Source: Paenibacillus marchantiophytorum (GTDB lineage: Bacteria > Bacillota > Bacilli > Paenibacillales > NBRC-103111). Taken from it: a DNA stretch of 64,000 bases. The number at the start of each line of letters is the position of its first letter. Within the stretch, counting starts at the first letter, position 1. A program made the translations under genes and the position numbers. The notes under the pieces were generated by a model, which was not told where the DNA came from, did no database searches, and saw nothing but the letters and a program-made list of their open reading frames with translations. Below, piece after piece: positions 1 to 7,842 of this stretch. The DNA lies in the NCBI RefSeq assembly GCF_014640555.1, contig NZ_BMHE01000004.1:30997-94996 (forward strand), written 5' to 3'.

Positions 1-29
1 GTGGCACCCTTCACATGCGAGCAGCTTAA

Positions 30-158
30 ACCCTTTTTTCGGGTTTCCACAATCTCGAAATTTCCGATTTCTTTCAGCACTACGGGACGTATCTTTTTGC
101 CATCCTTGCTTTTATTAGCTTCATAGTAGCGATTCTCATCAAAGAAAATTCGGTGTAG
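30..158 (+). pseudogene. C-terminal remnant of a multispanning membrane protein
   Basis: The frame ending at the TAG at 156-158 reads as a hydrophobic transmembrane helix followed by a short charged tail (KENSV), typical of the last helix of an MFS-like transporter. Going upstream, the frame is closed by TAA at 27-29. The neighbouring frame before that stop reads plausibly as loop sequence (SSLNPFF), so a frameshift at the T6 run around 34-39 is possible. The rest of the gene lies outside the window, so its family cannot be fixed. It could be a broken gene or a chance hydrophobic frame. Confidence 0.3.
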
Positions 159-296
159 GATGTCCTGTTTCTAAATTTACCAAAAAACTAAAAAGGGAGA
201 ATCCACTAAATAAACTTATACTTTCTGGCTATTATTTTATAAGAAAAGCAATTTTGCCGCCCTAAGAGATGTGCGTCTTCATAACGGTTTTCAGCA

Positions 297-533
297 ATAT
301 AGCGGATCCTAGTTCCCTTTGGGCTTTGCAATGACAGAGAGCGTCGTGTGAAAAGGAACTATGATCCGCTAAATGGAAGGAACTAGGGTAAACGTAGCCT
401 GAAAGGGAACTGAGATCCGCTATTTAAGCGGAATCTGCTGATTCCAACCGAGAAATGGTGACATAGCGGATCGTAGTTCCCACTGGCGTGGAATATGGCC
501 GTTTTCAGAATTATAGCGTACTTTAGTTCCCTC
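297..533. repeat. Array of short alternating-orientation repeats (ATAGCGGATC-N-TAGTTCCC)
   Basis: Five related copies occur about every 50-60 bp: 299-317 (+), 351-374 (-), 402-425 (-), 463-481 (+) and 511-533 (+). A partial copy lies at 375-396. Read in one direction, the copies share ATAGCGGATC, one variable base and TAGTTCCC; the last copy is diverged (ATAGCGTACTTTAGTTCCC). Orientation alternates and the spacers are unrelated, which is unlike CRISPR. The array lies between the membrane-protein remnant and the 3' end of the efflux pump gene. No gene of its own is seen in 159-581. Confidence 0.75.
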
Positions 534-581
534 AAGCTCGCGATCATGACACATTTTGCTAGTATCGTGGCTTGACGTTCG

Positions 582-2105
582 CTAATGCGAAGCCGCATAC
601 TCTTCCATTTCAGAAGCAGGATCAAACTTTTCTTTACTCATAGCAAACGCGGCTATAAGCGCAATAACCGATGGGATAATCGCCCAAGCAAAGGTCTGAA
701 CGATCGATGAGGAAAGGGCCTCTGTAATTTTGTCCAGCACCTGCGCAGGGATTAACCCCCTCGTTTCCGGCGTCAAAATTTTACGGGGATCACCCAAATC
801 TACTCCTACAGGCATTTGACCGCCGCTGCCAAACATGGAAGCTAGTTTACTGGTGAACACATGACTTTGAATGATGCCGAATACCGTAATCCCCAGCGTC
901 ATGCCGAGCGAGCGCATGAAGTTGAGCGTCGAGCTTGCGGAGCCGCGCTGCCTTGCCGTGAAACCGTGAATCGCCGCATTGCTTAACACGGAGAATGAGG
1001 CGCCGATGCCAAGTCCGACCATAATCATGAAGATGGTGACGATGAAACGCGAAGAACCGGTCGTTAGCGTCGTGAGCAGCGCAATACCGATAACAAGCAG
1101 CGCTAGAGTCGGAATCATAATGGAGCGATACTTAAACTTAGCAAGCATGGAACCGCCACCCGCGGCGGTAACAACGGAACCGAGCATCATCGGAAGCAGA
1201 ACGAGCCCCGAATTCGTTGCCGAACCGCCGAGAACACCTTGGATGAAGATCGGAATGTAGATAGAGGCCGTAATAAACGCTGCCCCGGCAAACATCGCCA
1301 TTAGATTACTTGTTGCATAGAGCCGGTTTTTGAACATGCCGAAAGTAATGATAGGTTCTTCCGCGCGACGTTCGATAAAAATAAAGGCAATGACCAGCAC
1401 AGCAAAAGCTGCGAATAACCCTATAATCGTGCTCGAATCCCAAGCGTATTGTTTGCCGCCAAGCTCAAGCGCAAACATCAGACACACGATGGAAGCTACT
1501 AAGGCAAATGCGCCAAGGTAATCGATTTTTTGTTTGGAATGCTGAACAGACTCTTTGTAAAAGAAAGCAATCATGACGAATGCAATCACGCCTAGCGGTA
1601 AGTTGATATAGAAAATCCAAGACCAGTGAATATAATCGGTAATATATGCCCCAAGGAGAGGTCCAAAAATACTCGATAAACCGAACACAGCACCGAATAA
1701 GCCGCCCATCTTGCCGCGTTTATCCGCAGGAACAACATCGAACATAATCGTGAAGGCGATAGGCATGAGCGCGCCGCCGCCAATCCCCTGAATCGCGCGG
1801 TAAATACTCAGTTGAACGATAGACTCTGCGGTTCCGCACAAGGCAGAACCAATCATGAATACGAGAATACCGAAGACAAAGAAACGCTTACGGCCATACA
1901 TATCAGATAATTTACCGAAAATCGGCATACCAGCCATCTCTGCCACCAGATAAGCTGATGTCACCCACATTAATTTGTCAAATCCACCTAGATCCCCTAC
2001 GATCGTACCAATTGCTGTGGCTACAATCGTATTATCCATAGATGCCATAAGAATGGATAACAGAAGACCTGCAAGAATAATGCCCATTTTATTATTTTTT
2101 ACCAT
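582..2105 (-). CDS. DHA2-family MFS multidrug efflux transporter (14 TMS)
   Basis: A proton-driven drug exporter of the inner membrane. The protein (about 507 residues) starts with a helix carrying MDNTIVATAIGTIVGDL, the usual DHA2 motif. A loop 2-3 motif GKLSDMYGRKR follows, then the antiporter motif region GPLLGAYITD. About 14 hydrophobic segments and the length fit the 14-TMS DHA2 group (Mdr/MdtP/EmrB-like). I chose the ATG at 2105, preceded by GGAGGG about 11 bases upstream; an ATG at 2126 overlaps that ribosome binding site. The gene follows the uvrA-like gene by 61 bases on the same strand, so the two are probably cotranscribed. Divergent MarR genes further upstream suggest drug-inducible expression. 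The substrate is unknown. Confidence 0.9.
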   Translation of the reverse strand: MVKNNKMGIILAGLLLSILMASMDNTIVATAIGTIVGDLGGFDKLMWVTSAYLVAEMAGMPIFGKLSDMYGRKRFFVFGILVFMIGSALCGTAESIVQLSIYRAIQGIGGGALMPIAFTIMFDVVPADKRGKMGGLFGAVFGLSSIFGPLLGAYITDYIHWSWIFYINLPLGVIAFVMIAFFYKESVQHSKQKIDYLGAFALVASIVCLMFALELGGKQYAWDSSTIIGLFAAFAVLVIAFIFIERRAEEPIITFGMFKNRLYATSNLMAMFAGAAFITASIYIPIFIQGVLGGSATNSGLVLLPMMLGSVVTAAGGGSMLAKFKYRSIMIPTLALLVIGIALLTTLTTGSSRFIVTIFMIMVGLGIGASFSVLSNAAIHGFTARQRGSASSTLNFMRSLGMTLGITVFGIIQSHVFTSKLASMFGSGGQMPVGVDLGDPRKILTPETRGLIPAQVLDKITEALSSSIVQTFAWAIIPSVIALIAAFAMSKEKFDPASEMEEYAASH

Positions 2106-2166
2106 TTTCTCTCGTTCCCTCCACATTTCATCAACTTCTATCTTGAGCAGACTTCCACTCGGGCAA

Positions 2167-4671
2167 TCAGAACCCTTCCGTCAAAATCCGCTTTAAAAAC
2201 TTCCCTGTATACGAACCCGCTGCTTCGGCGACTTGCTCTGGCGTGCCTTCGGCTACAAGTTTGCCGCCCGCAGTGCCTCCTTCCGGACCGATATCAATGA
2301 CCCAATCCGACTCCCGGATCAGTTCCAGGCTGTGTTCAACAACGACTACAGTATTTCCCGTATCGACAAGTTTATTAAGCAAGGTATGAAGCTGCTTAAT
2401 ATCCGATGGATGGAGGCCTGTCGTTGGTTCGTCGAGCAGATAGAGCGTATGGTTTTTGGACGGTTTGCTTAGTTCTTTGGCTAGTCTGATCCGCTGGCCC
2501 TCGCCGCCGGACAAGGTTTTGACCGATTGCCCCCATTTCAGGTAACCAAGTCCGACCTCGCACAACATCTCAATTAAACCGACAATCTTAGGCTCAGTCC
2601 TCAGGATTGGCAAGCTTTCCTGTACCGACAAGTTCAATAGATCCGAGATTGACAATCCTTCATATTTAACCTGCAGGACTTCATCCGTAAATCTTCTGCC
2701 TTTGCAATCGTAACACTTTACTTCCAGATCGGGAAGGAAATTCATATCTACAGAGAGTACGCCTAGCCCTTGGCAAGTCTCACAACGCCCTCCTGGCGTA
2801 TTAAATGAGAAATGCTTCGACGTCAGCTTTCGTTTCTTGGCCTCAGGCAATCCAGCAAATAATTGGCGAAGCTGCGTAAACATATCGGTATAAGTCGCCA
2901 CATTAGAACGCTGCATTCTCCCCATCGGCGACTGATCAAAGATAACAACATTTCCCACATGCTCCAAGCCTGCAATCTCCTTGCATCCCTGTTGTTCGGC
3001 GCCTACGGAACTTCCATGGGCCAAAATATCGAAGACCAGCGTGGATTTACCCGAACCGGATACGCCAGTTACCGATACTAGACAGCCAAGCGGAAAAGAA
3101 ACGACGGGAATAGCGAGATTGCGCACGCTGGCCTCCCGGATCGTAATCCGCTGCCAGCTCCCTTTCCTTCGGATGCGCGCTGGAGCTGGCAGTCTTTCTG
3201 CTCTTAAATAGGCTCCAGTGACCGATAGCTCGCTCGACATCAAATCCTCTAGGCTTCCTTCGCCTACAACGTTTCCCCCTTGTAAACCAGCTCCTGGACC
3301 GATATCAATAATGTGATCTGCCGCACGCATCATCTCCACATCATGTTCGATGACAAGGACGGTATTGCCAAGATCACGCAGCTGTTGGAGTACGCGAATT
3401 AAGCCAATGGTATCCCGTGCATGAAGGCCTGTCGTTGGTTCATCCAGAATATACAGCACGCCTGTTAAACCAGAGCCAAGGAGCGAAGCCAGTCGTAGAC
3501 GCTGTGCTTCTCCTCCTGACAGTGTCACTGTCTGCCGATTCATGGACAGATAGCTGAGTCCGACATCCATAATCCGCCTCAGCCGCGAGGGCATGTCATG
3601 AAGAATTGGCTCCAAGAGATGAAGTCCTTCAGGGGGCAGCGCTTCCTGCAACCCTTTCGTCCATTCGTAGACGTCGCCAAGTGACCACTCGGATACCTCT
3701 GTGATAGAGGATTCCGCAACTCGAACAAGCCGTACGTCTTTTTTGAGGCGAGCGCCGAGGCATTCGGGGCACAGCTGCTCATGGAAGAAGCCGCCCTCTT
3801 TCTCCTTGCCTCCGGCATCCCCTTCCTTCTCCTTGTAGCGTCGCCACAAACTAGGTATGACACCTTCAAATTTCGTTCCTTGAGCGGCCTTCACATGCGG
3901 ATAATGGCGTTTGAATGCTTCACTCTCGACACCGTAGTAAAGCAAATCTCGCTGCACTTCGCCGTACTCTTTCAATGGCTGATCCGGGTCGAAGACGAAG
4001 CCGTAATGCTTTCCAGCCGCGACTAGAATGCGTGTCTGAATATCGCGGTGCACGCCGTTCAACGAGGCAACGCCTCCCGCGCTCAAGCTGAGTTCCGTTT
4101 GGAAGACAGCCGCTTCATTAATACTAGCCACATGCCCTAGTCCGCTGCATGCTTCACAGGCTCCCTCCGGCTTATTGAAAGAAAAGTGTGACATGCCCAG
4201 CTTCTCAAGTTCTGCCTTGCAATGCGGGCAGTTCGTTGTCAGGTGATCCATCTCCTCATCTTCTTCAGCCATTGCGCCTAACGGCTCGAATGATGGCGGT
4301 ATGCTGCCGCTGCAGAATGGACAGATCCGCTCCCCAAGTCTGGAGAAGATGAACCGAACGAACGTATAGATATCAGTCACAGTACCTACGGTAGAGCGTG
4401 GGTTGCGGTTGGTGACATGCTGGCCGACGCTGATGGAAGGCGATAATCCTTCAATGGCATCCACCTTCGGCTTGCCGATGGCATCGGAAGTCATCCCCAT
4501 GGAGTCCAGGTACTGCCTCTGGCATTCACGTTGAAGTGTGTCCATAGCCAATGTGGATTTGCCTGATCCCGAAGGTCCGGTTAGGACAACCAGCTTGTAC
4601 TTTGGAATGGATAGCGAAATATTTTTCAAGTTGTTTTCTCGGGCTCCAATTATATCAATCTTATCTTTCAC
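2167..4671 (-). CDS. UvrA-like excinuclease ABC subunit A paralogue (class II, no UvrB-binding domain)
   Basis: A DNA-damage-recognition ABC ATPase paralogue of UvrA. It has two Walker A motifs (GPSGSGKST at about 32-40 and GVSGSGKST in the second half), two signatures (LSGGEAQRLRLA and LSGGEGQRIRLA) and zinc-binding cysteines (CPFC, CPHC, CEACSGLG; CETCQGLG, CYDC). At about 834 residues it is some 100 shorter than housekeeping UvrA. The missing part lies between the first Walker box and the CEAC zinc module, where canonical UvrA carries its UvrB-binding domain. That pattern is known for UvrA2/DrrC-like proteins linked to drug or damage tolerance. The GTG at 4671 has GAGGAGG just upstream; an in-frame GTG at 4686 is less well placed. 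The efflux pump gene lies 61 bases downstream. Confidence 0.88.
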   Translation of the reverse strand: MKDKIDIIGARENNLKNISLSIPKYKLVVLTGPSGSGKSTLAMDTLQRECQRQYLDSMGMTSDAIGKPKVDAIEGLSPSISVGQHVTNRNPRSTVGTVTDIYTFVRFIFSRLGERICPFCSGSIPPSFEPLGAMAEEDEEMDHLTTNCPHCKAELEKLGMSHFSFNKPEGACEACSGLGHVASINEAAVFQTELSLSAGGVASLNGVHRDIQTRILVAAGKHYGFVFDPDQPLKEYGEVQRDLLYYGVESEAFKRHYPHVKAAQGTKFEGVIPSLWRRYKEKEGDAGGKEKEGGFFHEQLCPECLGARLKKDVRLVRVAESSITEVSEWSLGDVYEWTKGLQEALPPEGLHLLEPILHDMPSRLRRIMDVGLSYLSMNRQTVTLSGGEAQRLRLASLLGSGLTGVLYILDEPTTGLHARDTIGLIRVLQQLRDLGNTVLVIEHDVEMMRAADHIIDIGPGAGLQGGNVVGEGSLEDLMSSELSVTGAYLRAERLPAPARIRRKGSWQRITIREASVRNLAIPVVSFPLGCLVSVTGVSGSGKSTLVFDILAHGSSVGAEQQGCKEIAGLEHVGNVVIFDQSPMGRMQRSNVATYTDMFTQLRQLFAGLPEAKKRKLTSKHFSFNTPGGRCETCQGLGVLSVDMNFLPDLEVKCYDCKGRRFTDEVLQVKYEGLSISDLLNLSVQESLPILRTEPKIVGLIEMLCEVGLGYLKWGQSVKTLSGGEGQRIRLAKELSKPSKNHTLYLLDEPTTGLHPSDIKQLHTLLNKLVDTGNTVVVVEHSLELIRESDWVIDIGPEGGTAGGKLVAEGTPEQVAEAAGSYTGKFLKRILTEGF

Positions 4672-4841
4672 ACTGATCCTCCTCACGTTCCTAACAATCC
4701 ATCTTCTGCTTAGTATGGGCCTAACCTACGGACGAATTGCATTGTAAACAATTTGATTTTTTTGTTCCCTTTGCAATTTAATTCTGTTTTCGATACTATG
4801 AGATTATATTATCACGTATATCAAGTATCTTGTCTAACGAA

Positions 4842-4860
4842 TATCTTGATAATCGAGATA
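4842..4860. promoter_or_regulatory. Candidate MarR operator upstream of the tandem marR genes
   Basis: TATCTTGATAATCGAGATA is a near-perfect palindrome (two mismatched pairs) located 28 bases before the first marR start and inside the 216-bp divergent region to the uvrA-like gene. A related half-site pair (TATCAAG and TATCTTG) lies just upstream at about 4819-4832. Size and symmetry fit the 16-20 bp operators of MarR dimers. Control of both divergent units is inference. Confidence 0.5.
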
Positions 4861-4887
4861 GTTTTATTTTAAAAGGAGGTTTGCCTT

Positions 4888-5361
4888 TTGTCAAGCCATC
4901 GACAAGACCAAACAACGGACCCTCAGGAAAACTTCACTTTGCGTATGCGAGGACTAGGAACCCGAACGGTATTATATCAACAACATGTTGCAACTTCTCT
5001 TGGTTTATACAATAATGATTTTATTTCCGTAGATATCTTGGGCGAAAAGGGGCCAATTACAGCTGGCGAACTCTCCAAATTGACTGGACTTGCTACAGGC
5101 AGCGTTACCGCCTTGATAGATCGACTTGAAAAGATCGGCTATGTTCGCAGACAACATGACCCTCAGGATCGCCGCAAAGTCATTATTGTTCCGGAGTATG
5201 AATCGATAGAAGCATTCAACGCTACGTACTCCCCGCTTCATCAAGCCATGCTTAAACTAGCTTCCTCTTATACAGCTGAAGAGCTTGACCTGATTACGCA
5301 ATTTTTAAGCAAAGCAAGCACGATCCTGGAGGATCAGACTCCGCTTCTCTCACATCTATGA
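4888..5361 (+). CDS. MarR-family transcriptional regulator (copy 1)
   Basis: A 157-residue winged-helix repressor of the MarR family. The core LSKLTGLATGSVTALIDRLE is the recognition helix region, followed by the wing GYVRRQHDPQDRRKVIIV with the conserved D-x-R-x-R pattern. The start is TTG at 4888, fixed by AAAGGAGG nine bases upstream. It is divergent to the uvrA-like/efflux operon and followed 116 bp later by a close duplicate. MarR repressors next to DHA2 pumps usually respond to phenolic or drug-like ligands and repress the pump and themselves. That this one does so is inference from position. Confidence 0.9.
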   Translation: MSSHRQDQTTDPQENFTLRMRGLGTRTVLYQQHVATSLGLYNNDFISVDILGEKGPITAGELSKLTGLATGSVTALIDRLEKIGYVRRQHDPQDRRKVIIVPEYESIEAFNATYSPLHQAMLKLASSYTAEELDLITQFLSKASTILEDQTPLLSHL

Positions 5362-5477
5362 TGGGCTTTGCAAATCCTTAATTATTTAGATAAAATGAAC
5401 TTGATTGACCTTATAAATCCTAGTATCTCAATGTTCAAATATCTCTATTATTCGTTGTTCATAAAGGAGATTATCTT

Positions 5478-5972
5478 ATGTTGCGTCATGAACAAGATCA
5501 ACCCACCGATTTGCAAGAAAATTTCACTTTGCGCATGCGCGGGCTGGGAACCCGAACCGTCTTATACCAGCAAAATGTTGCCGCATCACTCGGGTTATAT
5601 AATAATGACTATATCTCTGTGGATATTTTACGCGAAAAAGGTCCAATCACCGCTGGAGAGCTGTCCAAGCTAACTGGACTTGCTACGGGCAGCGTTACCG
5701 CTTTAATTGATCGGCTTGAAAAAAATGGGTATGTTCGCAGGGAAAATGACCCTAAAGACCGTCGTAAAGTCATTATTGTCCCCGTCTATGAATATAAAGA
5801 AGAGGTCAGCAGCACATACCATCCGCTGCATACCGAAATGATCAAGCTAGCTGCCTCCTATACGCCAGAAGAGCTAGAATTTATTACTCAGTTTCTTGAC
5901 AAAGCAAGCGATGTCATCGAAGGACAGATTCATCTTCTCAGCTCCAAGATGCGCAGTAAATCAACTTCCTGA
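5478..5972 (+). CDS. MarR-family transcriptional regulator (copy 2, tandem duplicate)
   Basis: A 164-residue MarR regulator nearly collinear with the preceding gene: the N-terminal stretch (ENFTLRMRGLGTRTVLYQQ) and the HTH core are almost identical, while the C-terminal dimerisation and ligand region has diverged (for example YEYKEEVSSTYHPLH versus YESIEAFNATYSPLH). ATG at 5478 follows AAAGGAG. The pair is best explained by a local duplication followed by divergence in the sensing part, which would allow two inducers or a heterodimer. A strong hairpin terminator follows at 5994. Confidence 0.9.
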   Translation: MLRHEQDQPTDLQENFTLRMRGLGTRTVLYQQNVAASLGLYNNDYISVDILREKGPITAGELSKLTGLATGSVTALIDRLEKNGYVRRENDPKDRRKVIIVPVYEYKEEVSSTYHPLHTEMIKLAASYTPEELEFITQFLDKASDVIEGQIHLLSSKMRSKSTS

Positions 5973-5993
5973 GCAATATCCGAGACAAAAAGA

Positions 5994-6026
5994 TAAAGAA
6001 CCTAGCCTGTGCGGCTAGGTTCTTTT
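5994..6026. terminator. Rho-independent terminator after the marR pair
   Basis: The stem AAAGAACCTAGCC / GGCTAGGTTCTTT has a 5-base loop (TGTGC) and is followed by T on both strands. It ends the marR transcript, and on the other strand the aldolase transcript with its ligase remnant. Confidence 0.85.
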
Positions 6027-6242
6027 CCGAAAGCAACGAACGTAACAGGATGAGTTTGCCTTTAATTCAGGGAATTTATCTGTCACCTTGTACCCAGCAC
6101 GTGTGTAAGCTTCCATGCGGCTTCCCTGTTTATGAAGGAGAATGCGTCCACCATCCCACTTAGGCTCGAAGAAATAATTCTCATCATCCAAAGGTTCTTC
6201 GCCGTTCTGCGCGAGATTTGGTTTAATCGCTGTAAAAAGTAT
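6015..6242 (-). pseudogene. Remnant of an ATP-dependent DNA ligase N-terminus
   Basis: The minus-strand frame reads FTAIKPNLAQNGEEP, then a stretch containing EPKWDGGRILLHK and EAYTRAGYKVTDKFPEL. This matches the start of the nucleotidyltransferase domain of LigD/ATP-dependent DNA ligases; KWDG is the adenylated-lysine motif KxDG. Only about 60 residues are left: after PELKA the frame runs into unrelated sequence and a stop inside the terminator at 6015-6017. At the expected start there is ATA (6240-6242) instead of ATG, five to six bases after a GGGGGAG ribosome binding site. The gene has therefore lost both its start codon and most of its body. Confidence 0.7.
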
Positions 6243-6295
6243 AATAACTCCCCCTTTGCGCTCCTTAGCACCAGTGTGGGGTTATCCGCGTCATT

Positions 6296-7387
6296 TTAAA
6301 CGGCTCGCAAGGCCGTCTTCAACCATTCAAAAGCATGCGCAAGCTCCTTTTTCGGTACTTGCCCATACCGATCACCAATCCAAACCTCAAAGGCGCAGCT
6401 CGTTTCACTCACTTCTTTGAGATAAGCGGTCAAGCCCACCCCTGTTGCCTCATACATGGCGACCAGGAGGGCTTCCAGCTTTGCTTTGGGGAGACCAATA
6501 TGAACATGAAACATGTTCGTTACCGGTACTACTGGCAGCGTTTCAACTGCAGGGCAGTCGTTGTACAGAGCAGCTAATTCTATCGCTTCCTCATAGTATT
6601 GTCCCATTTTAAACTGTCGTTGTTTGAAATAATAAGCTGCGCTCAGAATATAGGGATAAAGGCTGATTAAATCTCCCCCATGCCGTCTTTTCCAAACCTT
6701 CGACTCTTTCGTAAAGGCTTCGCCGCCGGCCAGTATTGCTCCCGCAATCCCGCCTATCCCCTTATAGAAGGACATATACACACTGTCAAAAAGCTCGCAA
6801 ATCTCCGCCGCAGTCTTCTGATAATAAGGCAGCACCTCCAGGAGCCTTGCACCGTCCAGATGCAGCTTGATCCCTTTCTCACGGCAGTAAGCAGAAATAG
6901 CGACCAACTCTTCATACGCAGGCAGTTGCCCGCCAATTTCACGCTGCGGCAGCTCTAGCAGCAAACAAGCAATGTCTTCCTTCAACTGTACGACATCTTC
7001 GAGTCGAATAAGCTTGTCCTGATCCGTTAGAAGGATGGCTTCGATCTGATGAAGCTCCTTCAATCCGCCTTCTTCATGGATTTCCAGGTGACTCAAAGGA
7101 TGGTAAGCGACCTTCTTGATCCCTTGGGCATCGCACCAGATCCGCAAAGCAATTTGCTGGGCCATTGTTCCGCTTGGAAAGAAGACGGCAGACTCTTTGC
7201 CAAAAAAGCGGGCCATATCGTTCTGGAAGTCTTCGATTAGCGGTCCGCTCCCATAATTATCACTATCCAGTTCATCCTCGCAGTGATTCAGAACCTCTTT
7301 TAATACTTGGATATTTCTTTTGCCGTGACCGCTTACGGGGTAGATGGTTTGCTGAAATGCTTGCTGTAATAAAGTTACCGGTGTCAT
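6296..7387 (-). CDS. Threonine aldolase / beta-eliminating lyase family PLP enzyme
   Basis: A fold-type I PLP enzyme of the low-specificity L-threonine aldolase group (Beta_elim_lyase). From the chosen start, LHLDGAR at 175-181 supplies the cofactor-binding Asp, and SFYKGIGG places the Schiff-base lysine near residue 209. FFPSGTMAQQ (about 69-78) contacts the cofactor phosphate. Expected chemistry is retro-aldol cleavage of beta-hydroxy amino acids to glycine plus an aldehyde; the exact substrate is unknown. The ATG at 7387 follows AAAGGAG; an in-frame ATG at 7453 sits in the divergent promoter region and lacks a site. It is divergent to the Rieske/permease genes, which suggests shared amino-acid catabolism. 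Confidence 0.82.
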   Translation of the reverse strand: MTPVTLLQQAFQQTIYPVSGHGKRNIQVLKEVLNHCEDELDSDNYGSGPLIEDFQNDMARFFGKESAVFFPSGTMAQQIALRIWCDAQGIKKVAYHPLSHLEIHEEGGLKELHQIEAILLTDQDKLIRLEDVVQLKEDIACLLLELPQREIGGQLPAYEELVAISAYCREKGIKLHLDGARLLEVLPYYQKTAAEICELFDSVYMSFYKGIGGIAGAILAGGEAFTKESKVWKRRHGGDLISLYPYILSAAYYFKQRQFKMGQYYEEAIELAALYNDCPAVETLPVVPVTNMFHVHIGLPKAKLEALLVAMYEATGVGLTAYLKEVSETSCAFEVWIGDRYGQVPKKELAHAFEWLKTALRAV

Positions 7388-7435
7388 ATTTCCTAATCTC
7401 CTTTGTATAGCCTTACGGCTCTCTTTTGGTATAAA

Positions 7436-7449
7436 ATGAGATATCTCAT
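7436..7449. promoter_or_regulatory. Perfect 14-bp palindrome in the aldolase/Rieske divergent promoter
   Basis: ATGAGATATCTCAT is a perfect inverted repeat without spacer, preceded by a TATAAA-like element (7430-7435) and located between the two divergent start codons (7387 and 7468). Its position suits an operator controlling both directions. No regulator gene is adjacent, so the factor is unknown. Confidence 0.45.
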
Positions 7450-7467
7450 CCAAAAGGGGACTTCCTT

Positions 7468-7761
7468 ATGAAAGAAATTTTACTTGGCGCCAAAGACCAA
7501 TTTACTACCTTGCCTGCAGAGGTTCATCTCTTGGGCAGAGCGTATTTTCTGACAGAAATAGATAACGGATATCAACTTCTATCCAGTGTTTGCCCGCATT
7601 CCGGCTATACGGTCGAACTCGAAAATGGCGAGCTGGAATGTCCCATGCACGGGTGGACATTTGAATCGCATACGGGGCGATGTCATAATGTTCCGAGCGC
7701 CAAGCTAGCTTCTTATGATGTGATTAGCAAGGGTGATCACTTATTCGCGCTGATGGCTTAG
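7468..7761 (+). CDS. Small Rieske [2Fe-2S] protein
   Basis: A 97-residue single-domain Rieske ferredoxin. The cluster ligands are Cys42/His44 (CPH) and Cys58/His61 (CPMH), and the spacing matches the NirD/Rieske-ferredoxin class. No signal peptide is present, so it is cytoplasmic. ATG at 7468 follows AAAAGGGG. It could be an electron carrier for an oxygenase or reductase encoded elsewhere, because no oxygenase is adjacent. A T-rich hairpin separates it from the permease gene. Confidence 0.85.
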   Translation: MKEILLGAKDQFTTLPAEVHLLGRAYFLTEIDNGYQLLSSVCPHSGYTVELENGELECPMHGWTFESHTGRCHNVPSAKLASYDVISKGDHLFALMA

Positions 7762-7798
7762 CTTTAACTCCCCATGTATATTCTACCAATGGTCAAGC

Positions 7799-7828
7799 GA
7801 TAATAACAGACGTTATTATCCTTTTTTA
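7799..7828 (+). terminator. AT-rich hairpin with T-run between the Rieske and permease genes
   Basis: GATAATAAC and GTTATTATC pair perfectly around the loop AGAC and are followed by CTTTTTT. It can act as a weak terminator or attenuator ahead of the permease, whose ATG is 15 bases downstream. Confidence 0.55.
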
Positions 7829-7842
7829 CAATGGGGAGCGCT

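Noticed and set aside
297..533. Regularly spaced repeats as a CRISPR array
   Set aside because: Orientation alternates, copies are under 25 bases and imperfect, and no cas genes are near.
5973..6082. Extra gene between the marR pair and the ligase remnant
   Set aside because: Only the terminator and tail of the remnant are there; no frame with a start and site.
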